This document shows, piece after piece, positions 37,011 to 47,643 of a stretch of DNA of 64,000 nucleotides. The notes under the pieces are model-generated. The model did no database searches, was not told the origin of the DNA, and saw only the letters and a list, made by a program, of their open reading frames with translations. Positions within the stretch are counted from its first letter, which is position 1. Every line of letters begins with the position of its first letter. Location of the stretch: contig JAACJO010000007.1 in the NCBI GenBank assembly GCA_013368445.1, positions 1,674,001-1,738,000 on the forward strand, given 5' to 3'. Source of the DNA: Leucocoprinus leucothites (taxonomy: Eukaryota; Basidiomycota; Agaricomycetes; Agaricales; Agaricaceae). The translations under genes were made by a program, and so were the position numbers.

Positions 37011-40000
37011 ATGTCTTTTTTCCGCCCCTTCAATGCGCTGGTCGTTCTACTGACACTTTGGTCGACTATTGCCTATGGTAAGCTCACCTCGTGTCTTCTC
37101 AGGGTCCGTCCTTCCTAACACGGCCTCTTATTCAGCCCATGCACCAGTCTCAAGACCACTCAAGAGGCTAGCCAACCCTTCAACGCTTTCTCTGGAAATC
37201 ATACCAAGAGCTCCCATACCTCTCGAATCATCCGCACACCGTAGACGCCTCCCCTCTCCTCATGCCAACACCCTCCGTTACGATGATTCTTTCCGACTTA
37301 TTATCTCAGCTTTTGACGAAACCTTCTTCCTCCATCTCCGACCTAATGATGACCTCATCCACCCAAACGCTAGAATAAACTACTACGCTACCGGTCCCGA
37401 TGGTCGGTCCTACATCAGACACTCTGAGCCACTCTTTCGCGAGTCAGTCAGGGCCTATCATGGTGAAGTCGTTGCCGCGGATCACTCTTACACGAGAATG
37501 CGGGAAGATGCTGCACACATTGTACCTGACCGCACACATCCCGCTCACTTGGGCTGGGCTCGTCTTATGGTTCACGATCAAGGCAATGCTGACGCCGGTC
37601 TCGCGCCCGAGTTTGAAGGCGCTTTTTCTGTCAACGGCGATGTGTACCACATCATCACCCAGCACAACTATTTACGGACCAAACACGAACTTGATACGGA
37701 AAACGTGGAGGTCGTAGATGTCGGACTAGACTCGAATTTGGTTATTTATCGTGAGTCAGATATGATGACACCCGAAGAGGAGGAGCTGGCAAGGACTGGT
37801 GTTCGACCTGAGGGAAAGGTTGCTGTTGGACATGGATGTGGACACGACCGCTTGCATTATAATACGGACCCCTCGCAGAATCCTCTCTTGGCGAAAGCCT
37901 CGCCAGCTATGTCCAGGTGGTATGATAATCCTCTAGGCCTATTTGGTAATGGATCTCTATTTCCGCGGGACGATATCCCCTCAAACGGTATGACGGAAAA
38001 GTGCGTCAACTAGACTTTTAGCATTCAAATTCTCAAGCTCATATGGCCCATAGCTTCCGTGACTTCATTGGCCAGACTACTGGATGTCCAACATCGCCCA
38101 AGATTGTTCGTTCGAATTCAATCTCCGGGTTTCAGGTTTAGGGTGCTGATGATGTTTTTCCCACCAGGCCCTTATGGGAGTTGCTGCCGATTGTGAATAC
38201 GTTACATCACTTGGATCACAAGAGAATGCGACCCGCCAGATGCTCACCAGCTTCAATACAGCAAGTACACTCTACAAAGTCCGTCCACCCCATCTCGAGT
38301 TCATCTTGATCATATTCAAAGTTTTTCAATACAGAATACCTTTAATGTTAGCTTGGGGATATTGCACCTTGCGGTTCAGCAGCCTGGGTGAGGCGTTTAA
38401 CGAGGATCAACTGACCTTGAATTTAAACTCTTTATTAGCTGTCCTTCGACCCCTGATTCTAATGTACCTTGGAATGTCGCCTGCGGCAATGTGACACTGG
38501 AACAACGTCTCTCATTATTTTCACAATGGAGAGGTTCGCAAGGTAACGACAGCACTGCCTTGTGGCATCTGATGAGCGGTTGTCCAACTGGTACCGAAGT
38601 TGGTATTGCTTGGCTGGGGACATTGTAAGTATTCCAGGTCGATCTTTCACGCTTCCTTTCTGAGTCGTTATAGGTGTAATCAACAGGCTTCTCCCAACCA
38701 GCAGGGAGAAACTGTTTCTGGAACTGCTGTCTCCACATCTGGACGAACAGAGTGGCAAGTCGTCGCTCATGAAACCGGCCATAACTTTGGTGCTATTGTA
38801 AGTTGTTCTTCGTATAGCAGCTTAGCTAGCAGCTAATTGATGATCGTCCACCTTCTAGCATGATGTCAGTGTTGATCAAACTCCCACTCGTGACTTTCTC
38901 TGACCAAAAGCATGTAGTGTACCTCCGATGGCTGCGTGACTAGTCCTGCGTGCTGTCCCCTGAGCGCCAGTGCTTGTGATGCCAATAGCCAATTTCTTAT
39001 GTCTCCTGTCGCCCAAACTGGAGAGAATGCATTTTCGCAATGCAGTATAGGCAATGTTTGTGAGTAATTGAATGTTCCAATTAATCTCAACAGAATTTTT
39101 CATGGTCCACTAACTGGGTACTCCTGATCGCTTATACCAGGCACTTCAATGCGGGGAATTCAAGGCGCCCAGACCGACACCTCCTGTCTCATCGATGCAA
39201 ACACCAATATCCAGCTCGTCGGATTACAGATGTGCGGTAATGGAATTGTAGAACAAGGAGAAGATTGCGATCCAGGTCAAGGAGTGAATAGTACTTGCTG
39301 CGACTCTGCGACTTGCAAGTTCATCAATGGTGCCGTTTGCGACCCGAAAAGTAGCCAGTGCTGTACGGATCAATGCACGTTTGCTCCGAGCACACAGGTC
39401 TGTCGGCCATCCAAGGATTCAGCTTGTGACCAGCAGGAGGTGTGCACGGGTAACTCGTCAGCATGTCCTGCAGACCAGACATCTCCCAATGGTTCGTGAT
39501 TTTACTCGACCCTTTTGTATTGAGCTGGGCTTAAATTTCTCCCTTCCTTTCTTAGGTCAGAGTTGTGGAGGCGACGGCCTTGCATGTGCAAGCGGAATCT
39601 GTACTTCCATATCTCGTCAGTATTAATCTCTTACCTTCTTCCTCTGAATCTCCGCTTACGATCAACCCTTCCAGGTCAATGCCAACAAATCGGTGGCTCC
39701 ATGGGACTTACGCAAGGTTGTCCGAATCGTTCAGATAATAGTTGTCAAGTTTCTTGTCAAGATCCCAACGTGCCGAACCAATGTCGTATACTGTCTGCAC
39801 TTCTTATTGATGGATCCCCGTGTGGTGAGTAGCTTCCGACAGGCTCTGCCCCGGTGTTGTAGGGTATCACTCACCCGTGACGGCAGGCTTCGGCGGTACC
39901 TGCGTTGGTGGGAGATGTCAGGCAGCAGGCGCTCTGGACACTGCAAAGGTATAGTACATTTCTTCCCTGTCTGAAAACGGGACGAAGAATGTAATGGTTG

Positions 40001-40589
40001 ACCTAACCTCCGGTTTCTTTCTGTCATGAATTTGAATAGGCGTGGTATACACAAAATCTACAGATTGCGATTCCGGTGACTATCGTTGCAGGACTCGTGG
40101 CTTTACTCCTTTTGTGGGCGATATTCAGAGGTGAGTCTAGTCCGCCGATCACGTTCTCTTTCTGTTGTTGCTTCCTCGGGCTATACTATATTGATTTATT
40201 CAATCATTTATCCTTATTACCTTTTTTCTCACTCTCATTCCCTTTTAGCCGTGAGACGTTGTTGCGTTGGACGCAGGCCACCAACAACGACAACATTTGT
40301 TGCGACTACTCCGCCTGGCATGTCAGGCGTGCCTACTCAACATCACCGGAGACTGTCGAGTTATGATCGTCATGCGCCAGGATATATTTCTTCACCCAAT
40401 GTTCCGGGAAGAGGGTGAGTTTTTCGTTATATAGAATTCGACCTCTAGCTGATGGAAAAGCCGATACCCAGTAATGGCGTGATGTACAGCCCTGTGCCCC
40501 AACAACAAATGCAATGGGGCCCGCCGCCTCAACACCCAACCAGAACAAATTGGGTTGATGAGTCGCTTTACAACGGACCGAGGCACTAG
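37011..40589 (+). CDS. ADAM-family zinc metalloprotease, type I membrane protein
   Basis: The first exon (37011-37077) encodes a signal peptide (MSFFRPFNALVVLLTLWSTIAYA). It joins at 37136 to a long propeptide region (37136 to about 37990). The catalytic domain contains the reprolysin zinc site HETGHNFGAIHD. Its first two His lie on an exon ending at 38797, and the final HD is on a 6-nt micro-exon at 38859-38864. A Cys-rich disintegrin domain follows: CGNGIVEQGEDCDPG, CCDSATCKF, CCTDQC, then a Cys-rich segment to about 39950. One transmembrane helix (IPVTIVAGLVALLLLWAIF) precedes a basic RRCC stretch and a Pro/Gln/Arg-rich cytoplasmic tail ending NGPRH. The domain order signal-propeptide-protease-disintegrin-TM equals animal ADAM sheddases; fungal members (S. 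pombe mde10) act in spore-wall development. Substrate unknown. More than ten introns; joins checked keep frame. Confidence 0.88.
38859..38864 (+). other. 6-nt coding micro-exon in the ADAM gene
   Basis: CATGAT lies between TTCTAG and GTCAGT and encodes His-Asp, the last zinc ligand plus the following Asp. The flanking introns are 38798-38858 (61 nt) and 38865-38917 (53 nt). Phase 0 on both sides. Confidence 0.75.
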
Positions 40590-42700
40590 TAGCTGTTAGA
40601 TTTCATGATGGTCTTTTGTTTCGCCACCTTTACACTGCATGACTGATATGTTTAATACCATCAGAACTCCCCCAATGCTCTTTTCGCTGTCTGGCAGTAA
40701 TAGGATTAGCAGTTTGTTTAAGTTCTGGCTCTTTTTTTCTCGAAGACTTTGTATTATGTGCACTTGTACACTGCGCGATTATCTATATATCTTTGATTCC
40801 CTATTTATTCTGGTCTCAGCATCATGCATTGATGTACTCGAAGTAGTGGATAAGGTCCAAGTAGTAGTGACAAGTAATGCCCCTTAGTGAACACACAAGA
40901 GCAATACATACTATATCCCCGATGAGGACCCAAAACGATATGGCGGGAGCCAAAACTACTTATCCGATTCGCTGAGATTCAACCCCAGGGCTTCGGGAAC
41001 GGCCGTCAGGTGTGAATAAGTTGAACCCGCAGGTATGTATGGCCAAGGATCTGGAAGAGGGGCACCAGTCACCAGTGACGTAGGTGATAAATGTGGCTTT
41101 GGCTAAAATAATAACAGCTTTTCAATTTGGGCATTGAGTAACTCGTTACATATCACTTTAAAACAAGGTTGGTGTTCGCTCTAGAACTTAATACTATCTC
41201 AATGAAAAACGCGCACAGCGACCGTCGCTCGTATCCCAGCCGAGTAAGGTCCAGATAAGTAACCAACGAGGGCTGATCGATATATTAGGAGCTAAGTAAA
41301 GGTGGACGAACGCCCAAAGGGTTTGAGCTTCTATGGCGAGGCTGTGACATGAAATGAAGGGATTCGACGGAGGGAAAGGGGGTAAGTTAGGTTGACTAGA
41401 ACCTGCATGATGTTCATTTCTATCTCGGTCCGGGACTTAAAAGAGCAGGGACTCGCCAAAACTTGTTGGCAGTGCATTCCTAGCTTGAGAAGGTCGACCC
41501 TGATGCTAAAGGATCATTGTTTCATAGACTCGAGTTTCCGAATGAAGCATGGAACTGCGAGTTTTCGGAGACTGATATCAATTTGAAAGGAGTCTACTTA
41601 ACTCGGACTCTGGCTCGCATTCGGGCATTTTATGTCAGTCGGCTAGGTGGGTTAGGTGCTGGTGATTGTGACCACTTCGTTATGATCACTTGACAACTGG
41701 CAATGAAATCGAATTAAGCATCTTTAAGCGAGTGGCCATTCAATGACCTTCCCGTGGGAGTCGATCGCGGCTTCTCGAAATCTCGCAGGCATGTTTCACG
41801 CGAGGGGAGGGACCACGACAAGCCTGGTAGAATCATATTAGTGTGTGCGTATGGGCGCACCGAGATCCCTTTAATCTGGGCCATGATGTAGAGGAATGGA
41901 AGGGGCCGGCCGTACAGCGACAGTCCCTGAAACGAAAGACCAATCGGACTGAGGCCCAGTGAGATTTGGAGATCATCGCTAAGACCCAGTGGTCTTTGAT
42001 TCTCGGGTTTTCTGGAAGCGCCTGTCCCGTTGTAGCGATGGTGGGTAAGTCAGAAAACGATTGGTAACGACGACGTCGACAGTTATCGATTGTGGTGATT
42101 TTGATACTGGACAATACAGTTTTTCCACAAGTTACTTTCACATTACTTGAGTCAGGAGCCTATCCGATGCCGGACTTTCCATGCCACCGCTGGTCGCCGA
42201 TGGTATCGCGTGATGTCCCAACGCTATTGGGCAGGACTGTTTAATGTTTAGCAATAGTAGGTAATTCATAGAATCCGTCGGAATAACTCGACTAAAGAGA
42301 TGCACAAGCGAAACCGTGTATAAAGCGACCGTTGTAAGTCGGTGGGTGATACTTGTATGCCACAGGCCTTCCTTCACAGGATCTGACGTGTCGTCGTCTA
42401 AGATAGCCTGTGTTCCTGTCGGATTTCCTGTCCGCGGGTTGTCTGACACACTACACTAATACCCCATTACCCGGTGGAATAGAGATGTACAGACAAAGCG
42501 GAGGTAGATACGTAGTCAGATTCAACGCCGCCACTCAAGGGCTTGAGCTTGAACATCGAAGAACTGTCAGGTTTTGCAATCAAACGGCAAAGCAAACCTC
42601 ACACTGGGTGAGATGATCAGAAGTGATGCGCTGAGAACGCAGAAAAACTATGTCACTTGCGATCTGACATCAGGTCCATGTAGATGATCACTAAAGTAGT

Positions 42701-43129
42701 ATGGCTTTTAGCGTGAGCAGGGCGCCACGGCCGGGTCCGTTCCAGGACTCCATTAGGCAAGCCAGATCCCATCAGCATCTATATCAACCGTCGTACTTCA
42801 AGCTTCAAGACCCTGGGAGAGAGTACTTGAGAACAAGTCTCTTCAATTCGGTTGCAACCAATTGTTTAATTTTAACACAGAACTTCTGTACCTCAAAAGG
42901 TTGGCGTATACATATATCAAAGCACAAGGATGAGATCGGCAGAGAGTGGGTGCCAATCGGGTACGAAGGTCATTACGAATCCGATGCCTGTTTCAACTCT
43001 GGAGCACTGGCATCGGTCAAGCATCCGGACAAGGTACCTTATTTCATACTACGCTGCAGACTTGAAGGCCCAGATTATGGACACGTGATTCTACCAGGTA
43101 GACGGAATAGTGGAACGGTGCGGCCGTAA
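42701..43129 (+). CDS. Unrecognised 142-aa ORF
   Basis: This is an ATG-initiated intronless frame, the best open frame in a gene-poor stretch. The N-terminus is basic (MAFSVSRAPRPGP). The C-terminal half has mixed, globular-looking composition (GWRIHISKHKDEIG, EWVPIGYEGHYESDACFN) with two Cys and several Trp/Tyr. It has no signal peptide, transmembrane segment or known motif. It may be an orphan gene or a chance ORF. Confidence 0.25.
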   Translation: MAFSVSRAPRPGPFQDSIRQARSHQHLYQPSYFKLQDPGREYLRTSLFNSVATNCLILTQNFCTSKGWRIHISKHKDEIGREWVPIGYEGHYESDACFNSGALASVKHPDKVPYFILRCRLEGPDYGHVILPGRRNSGTVRP

Positions 43130-43214
43130 TTATGCTACAGTGTTCCTCGAGTGGATATATCATGCGGCTGAAATTCCAACCAAATGTTCCAGTTGCACTG
43201 CTTTTGACATTGCT

Positions 43215-43230
43215 ATGAGATGCATCTCAT
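43215..43230. repeat. Perfect 16-bp palindrome
   Basis: ATGAGATGCATCTCAT equals its own reverse complement. It is isolated in non-coding DNA and could be a dimeric-factor site or chance. Confidence 0.7.
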
Positions 43231-44463
43231 CGGCATTAGTACCAAGTTATAAGTAGCAATCTCTCCGCCGCCGCACGGAAATTTTAGAATCATCACAGGA
43301 GCATGTGCAACCACTTTGGCAACTTTAAGTAGAAGCCGAAGTATAGTAATGACAGGTACATGATATAGTACCCATTTCAGGCGATCTTTCACAAGCCAGT
43401 GAGACGAAGCTGGCTGCTTGTGCATGCTCCTGAACGACTTCGGTTGCTTTCCTTTCTTCGCTTGGCTCTACTCGATCAGGCCAGACAGCAGGGGAGAAGG
43501 TGGCATGCTCTAGGCCAGGTGGCATTATACAGGCTGTAAACCATATTGGCCAAAAGAAGGGCCTGGCTGTCCTTATTCAAGACTTGGACCTTGTGGTAGA
43601 TGTTCTAGTCATATATCTTTCATCCGTGAGAAACTGGCTATCATAGACTAAGCCCTCGGAGTTTGTGGCGTGAGCAGAAGGTGCAGTCAACTACCTGGCT
43701 GCGACGGGAAAAGAGTTGAAGGTATCGAGGTGAGATTTCAAGCAACGCATCGGAGCAACTGACCAGAACGGGTAAGCAACGCGCAGATGCGTTAATTGAT
43801 TGACGAAATCCCATACACTCGATGGCTTGGGTTGGCAGAACTTTTTTTTATAACGACAGGGGTAGCTGTGTTTATTTAAGTTATAATTTCCTCGTGGCAT
43901 GGGGAATGGAGTTTAGCACCGCATTGGGCGAGGGACCCTGCTTCTGTTTGTTGATTTCCCCTTGCTAGAAGGAGATCATCATTTGGATCATGATGCATGA
44001 TGCCGCAGCCACCGTGTAATCTTACCGCTAGAACAGTCTGAATAGGGTTCTGATAATGGTCCAGTACTTTTCTGGCCCGAGGAGTGTCAAAAATTTCCCG
44101 ATGACGGCCAGTGAAAAGAGGAATGAGAAAGATGTGAGTGGCGGGTCTTCTGGCTGCATGATCAATCAGTCTGAGAAACCGAGCAGATGTGACGAAACGA
44201 GAACAGGCCGAAAAAGGATGGAACGATATTCGTTCTTTCAACTGTAAACACTTCAGACCGTCAACTAAGGCAGTCAGGCATATACAGAACATTGACCGAA
44301 ACTTCAAGTGGCGCTAACACAGCGTCCAGGAGGCACAAGTTCAGATGATAGATCTCGGGGTATGCATGCTGATGTCAACTGGTCGCTGTGTAAAACCTGT
44401 TGCTGCAGGTAATCCGATGCCGAGCTGGCGGCGGGGACATAGCTGATAGAGATTTGTTACAGG

Positions 44464-44733
44464 TCATGTCATAACTCTCAATCGATCTGTGTCAATGATG
44501 AGGGATCCAGGGTGATGATAGGGACAGATGTCAAATGGCAAAGCGGGGATGGGAAACAAACATTTCTGGACGATATCTTTAGAATACTCACGAAGGACTG
44601 TAAGAGCAGGTGTGGGATGATGAGCCGGAATGTTATCGATGACCTCCGATAGAGTGATGAGTAACCGGGGATGGTTGTGAGGTTTGGGCCCTGCGGTAAA
44701 TCCGCAAGCGAAGAAGCACCAAGCCAAACTCAT
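44464..44733 (-). CDS. Unrecognised short ORF, possible N-terminal hydrophobic segment
   Basis: From ATG 44733 the frame reads MSLAWCFFACGFTAGPK, a short hydrophobic start that could be a weak signal peptide, then a helical stretch. A GTGAGT donor occurs inside the frame at about 44590, so a spliced product is possible. I recognise no family. Low confidence. Confidence 0.15.
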   Translation of the reverse strand: MSLAWCFFACGFTAGPKPHNHPRLLITLSEVIDNIPAHHPTPALTVLREYSKDIVQKCLFPIPALPFDICPYHHPGSLIIDTDRLRVMT

Positions 44734-44937
44734 CACATTCCCATTTGGCAGATGTTGTTCCCCAGATCAACAAGTTCTTGGGAGCTGTCCTAGCTTCGGA
44801 CGACCGGATGTGATAGTATCAATGTTATATAGAAGGTAACGCCTCTGGGGCCATCAGAAAGAACCTGCATGTATTAGTAAGTCAGAGCGCTTGAGAACAA
44901 TCGTACAAATGGAAGTGGGCTACTGTAAGTGGAAATG

Positions 44938-46080
44938 TCAGACAGAAGCTCCAGGTGAATCAGATATTGGACGCCTTTCAAGGATTCCGTCCACGATTCC
45001 AAAGTCCATCGCCTCTTGAGCTAGAGTCTATGTGAGCAATCCGGGATGGACGAGCTAGTTGAAGCTGATACCTGTCATGTAATAGTCTCTCTCCAAAGCT
45101 TTTTCTAGAGGGACCAAATCAGAGAATTATTGTGAGCGTGAGTCACATTGGGAACTGACCGAAGCGCGCTAACCCCTCGGCTTCAGTTTCAGCCGGTTTA
45201 GCGCAGTGTTTTTGATAGATGCTTGTTAGGACTTGGCGGATTCGGAGAATCTCCTTTGCGTGGATGGCGATATCAGAAGCCTGTCCTGAGGCTCCGCCCG
45301 AAGGCTCTGTGTGAACACCCATAAGTATCCATACCCTCGGGAAAGGGGAAACAGGAGACGAACGGTGAATCATGATGCTCGCATTTGGTAGGCAATGACG
45401 CTTGCCTTTTTCGCCGGCAGCCAAAAGAAGCGAGCCCATTGATGCCGCGAGACCGATGCTATACGTGTGAATTGGCGAGGAGACATACTAATGCAATTTC
45501 AGGAATAGCTCAGTGCATACTCATACAGCCGCCGGCTCATTGCGACAAACCCACCTGCATCTAAAGCAACAGCACCACATGTTTAACATAGTCATAAAAG
45601 AAAGGCGAACCAAACATACTGTGTCATAAATTGCAAGCCCGGCAGTAACACTTCCTCCAGGGGAGTTGATGTATAGATGAATTGGTTTCGATGAATCCTC
45701 AGCTTCCAAGAAGAGCAACTGCGCTACAGTGAGGGTTGCGTCCGTGTCTCTTATCTGACATATTGAGTCTGGAATATGGCGAGATGATACGGAAGAGCTC
45801 ACTGGGCCATGCAACATAATAACTCGTTCTCTGAGCAAGCGAGAAAATATGTCATAGGACCGTTCTCCCCTTCCCTTAAAACAAGGTTCTAGCTGGATAC
45901 TCGTAGGTCGAATGGTTTGCTTACAGTTTGCTCTATGACAATGGGAACGAGGTTGGCAGAAGGAGAATCTGTCCATTTGGTCTGAGTTTCAGCTAGGGAA
46001 TGACCTGCAAAAGGATGAAATGACCGGACAGAGGTCCTGAGGACAGAGCGGGATATCGAGTGAAAGCGGGAGCACAACAT
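44938..46080 (-). CDS. clpP: ATP-dependent Clp protease proteolytic subunit ClpP, mitochondrial
   Basis: This is the serine peptidase of the mitochondrial matrix that works with a ClpX unfoldase; it is absent from S. cerevisiae but kept in many other fungi. Start ATG 46080 gives a presequence [19 protein letters not shown]. The core blocks are [36 protein letters not shown], then [14 protein letters not shown] (nucleophile Ser), [15 protein letters not shown] (catalytic His) and [10 protein letters not shown] (catalytic Asp). The His block is assembled across a GTTCGT...ACACAG intron at about 45305-45375; read unspliced it would give a false sequence. The C-terminus ends [13 protein letters not shown] with TGA at 44940-44938. 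The gene is divergent from the nuclear-envelope gene starting at 46263. Confidence 0.92.
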
Positions 46081-46262
46081 GACGGGGGACAGCCGCAGCG
46101 GGCCGGGATACTCGTGAGTGTGACTTGAAAGCTCGTGACGAACGCGTCAACAAGAATCAACAAATTGAACCCAGTTGAAAACAGCAACCATTCTTCTTGC
46201 ATACTCATTTCTTCAGCCTGGCCAGTCGTTTTGCTTCGGGATTTGATGCATCTGTGGTAGCA
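46081..46262. promoter_or_regulatory. 182-bp divergent promoter between clpP and BRL1
   Basis: Only 182 bp separate the two start codons, so both promoters and 5' UTRs must share this segment. I see no clear TATA box, which fits housekeeping genes. Confidence 0.6.
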
Positions 46263-47643
46263 ATGAAGCGGCAATTTCGAACAAATAGATCTACCGAAGC
46301 GCCTATGGATTTCGAGTGGACGAATCGACCAGGCGTTAGACCGGTTTGGTCAAATCAGAGAGAGGATCCAAATACACCGCGTAAACGTGAGTCGTCAAGA
46401 TTGACGTTTACTTCAAGCACTTAATCACATACAGGTCCTATTGAGGAAGTCAACTCACCCCAACCCCCCTTCGGCACGCCTCAAACACCAGTTTTTGGCT
46501 CGAACCATAATCAAAATGTCCCATTCATTTTCCAGTCACCTCAACCTCCTCCAACACAGTCTTCATATCCATGGGCACCTCCATCTACCGCTGGTTCCGC
46601 AAAGACACTTCACTCGGAAGAACTAAAGGATATCGACATGTCGGAATCCAGTCCTACAAAGCCAGACAGTGACCCCGACGAGAAAGAGAGCGGGAGACCA
46701 ATGGCACTTGGAGCTCTTCGGCGTGTGTATCATCGGAGACACGGTTCTCATATGTCAAAATCCTCACGAGTACGCCAAAGACTAGCAGGCGACGACGAAG
46801 GCTTTGATTCTGGAAGTGATGTGGACGACCAGGTTGTGCCTATTACTCAGAATACATCAAACCACTACACTGTCAATATGCCTTCTCCTGCCCCTGCCCC
46901 ATCGGAAACACCATATGTTCTACTCGGGTAAGATAATGGAGGAAGACGATGTGGGTTCCTGAGCTAAATGATTGCTCACAGATATCTTCAATTTTTCTTC
47001 AACCTTTCCTTGGTATTATTATTCCTGTATCTCGCCTTCCAATTCATCGTCACGATACAACGAGACGTTCAGCACAGAATATCGGAGTACTCACAAGGTA
47101 GGGGCCAAATAACTGATGCCTAAAATTTCAATTGCTCAACCTTGGTCAGATATCGTCCAAGAGATTGCCATGTGTTCTCTCCAATACAGGAATAACCTGT
47201 GCGAGGCTAGTCCTATTCCAGCTATGATTCAACAATGTGCCAAGTGGGAGACGTGCATGAGCCGAGATCCTGCTGTTGTGGGGAGGGCAAAAGTCAGCGC
47301 TGAGCTCATCGCTGAAGTTGTGAATGGTTTTGTTGAGCCGATCAGCTGGAAGACTTTGGTAAGTATGATAGGTTTGGAGGACCTCAAAGACGCTAAAGCC
47401 TTTCAGATCTTCACCCTAAGCTCCCTGGCGTTTCTGACGATCTTCGTCAATGCGCTCCTGTCCTTATATCGTGCACGGCATCAACCGCCGACGTCGAGCC
47501 AGCCATATCCGATCGCTCAGCCTTATCCAGGTTATCTTTCCCCTGCTCCAAATAACTGGTCTCGCGTCCAGCCGGAAGAAAACGCGGAGGCGCCCAGCCG
47601 GCGACGCAAACTAGAAGGTGGAAATTCGGAGAAGATTAAATGA
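46263..47643 (+). CDS. BRL1: Brr6/Brl1-family nuclear envelope protein
   Basis: Brl1/Brr6 are integral membrane proteins of the nuclear envelope needed for nuclear pore assembly and membrane lipid homeostasis. The start ATG 46263 gives MKRQFRTNRSTEAPMDFEW. The N-terminal half is soluble, Pro/Ser-rich and acidic in patches. The first transmembrane helix (FFFNLSLVLLFLYLAFQFIV, about 46990-47055) is followed by a lumenal domain with four cysteines in CSLQYRNNLC and CAKWETC. This is the disulfide pattern that defines the family. A second helix (LSSLAFLTIFVNALLSLY) and a Pro-rich basic tail ending GGNSEKIK follow. Introns near 46398-46433, 46930-46980, 47099-47147 and 47358-47405 are GT-AG, and the joins I checked keep frame. 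Confidence 0.88.

Larger units (their letters stand above)
40590..44937. other. Gene-poor interval with only unrecognised ORFs
   Basis: This 4.3-kb interval shows no conserved domain in any frame. Two ORFs with real ATG starts are listed separately (42701-43129 plus; 44464-44733 minus). A perfect 16-bp palindrome lies at 43215-43230. I found no terminal repeats or transposase or reverse-transcriptase motifs that would mark a transposon. Confidence 0.5.
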
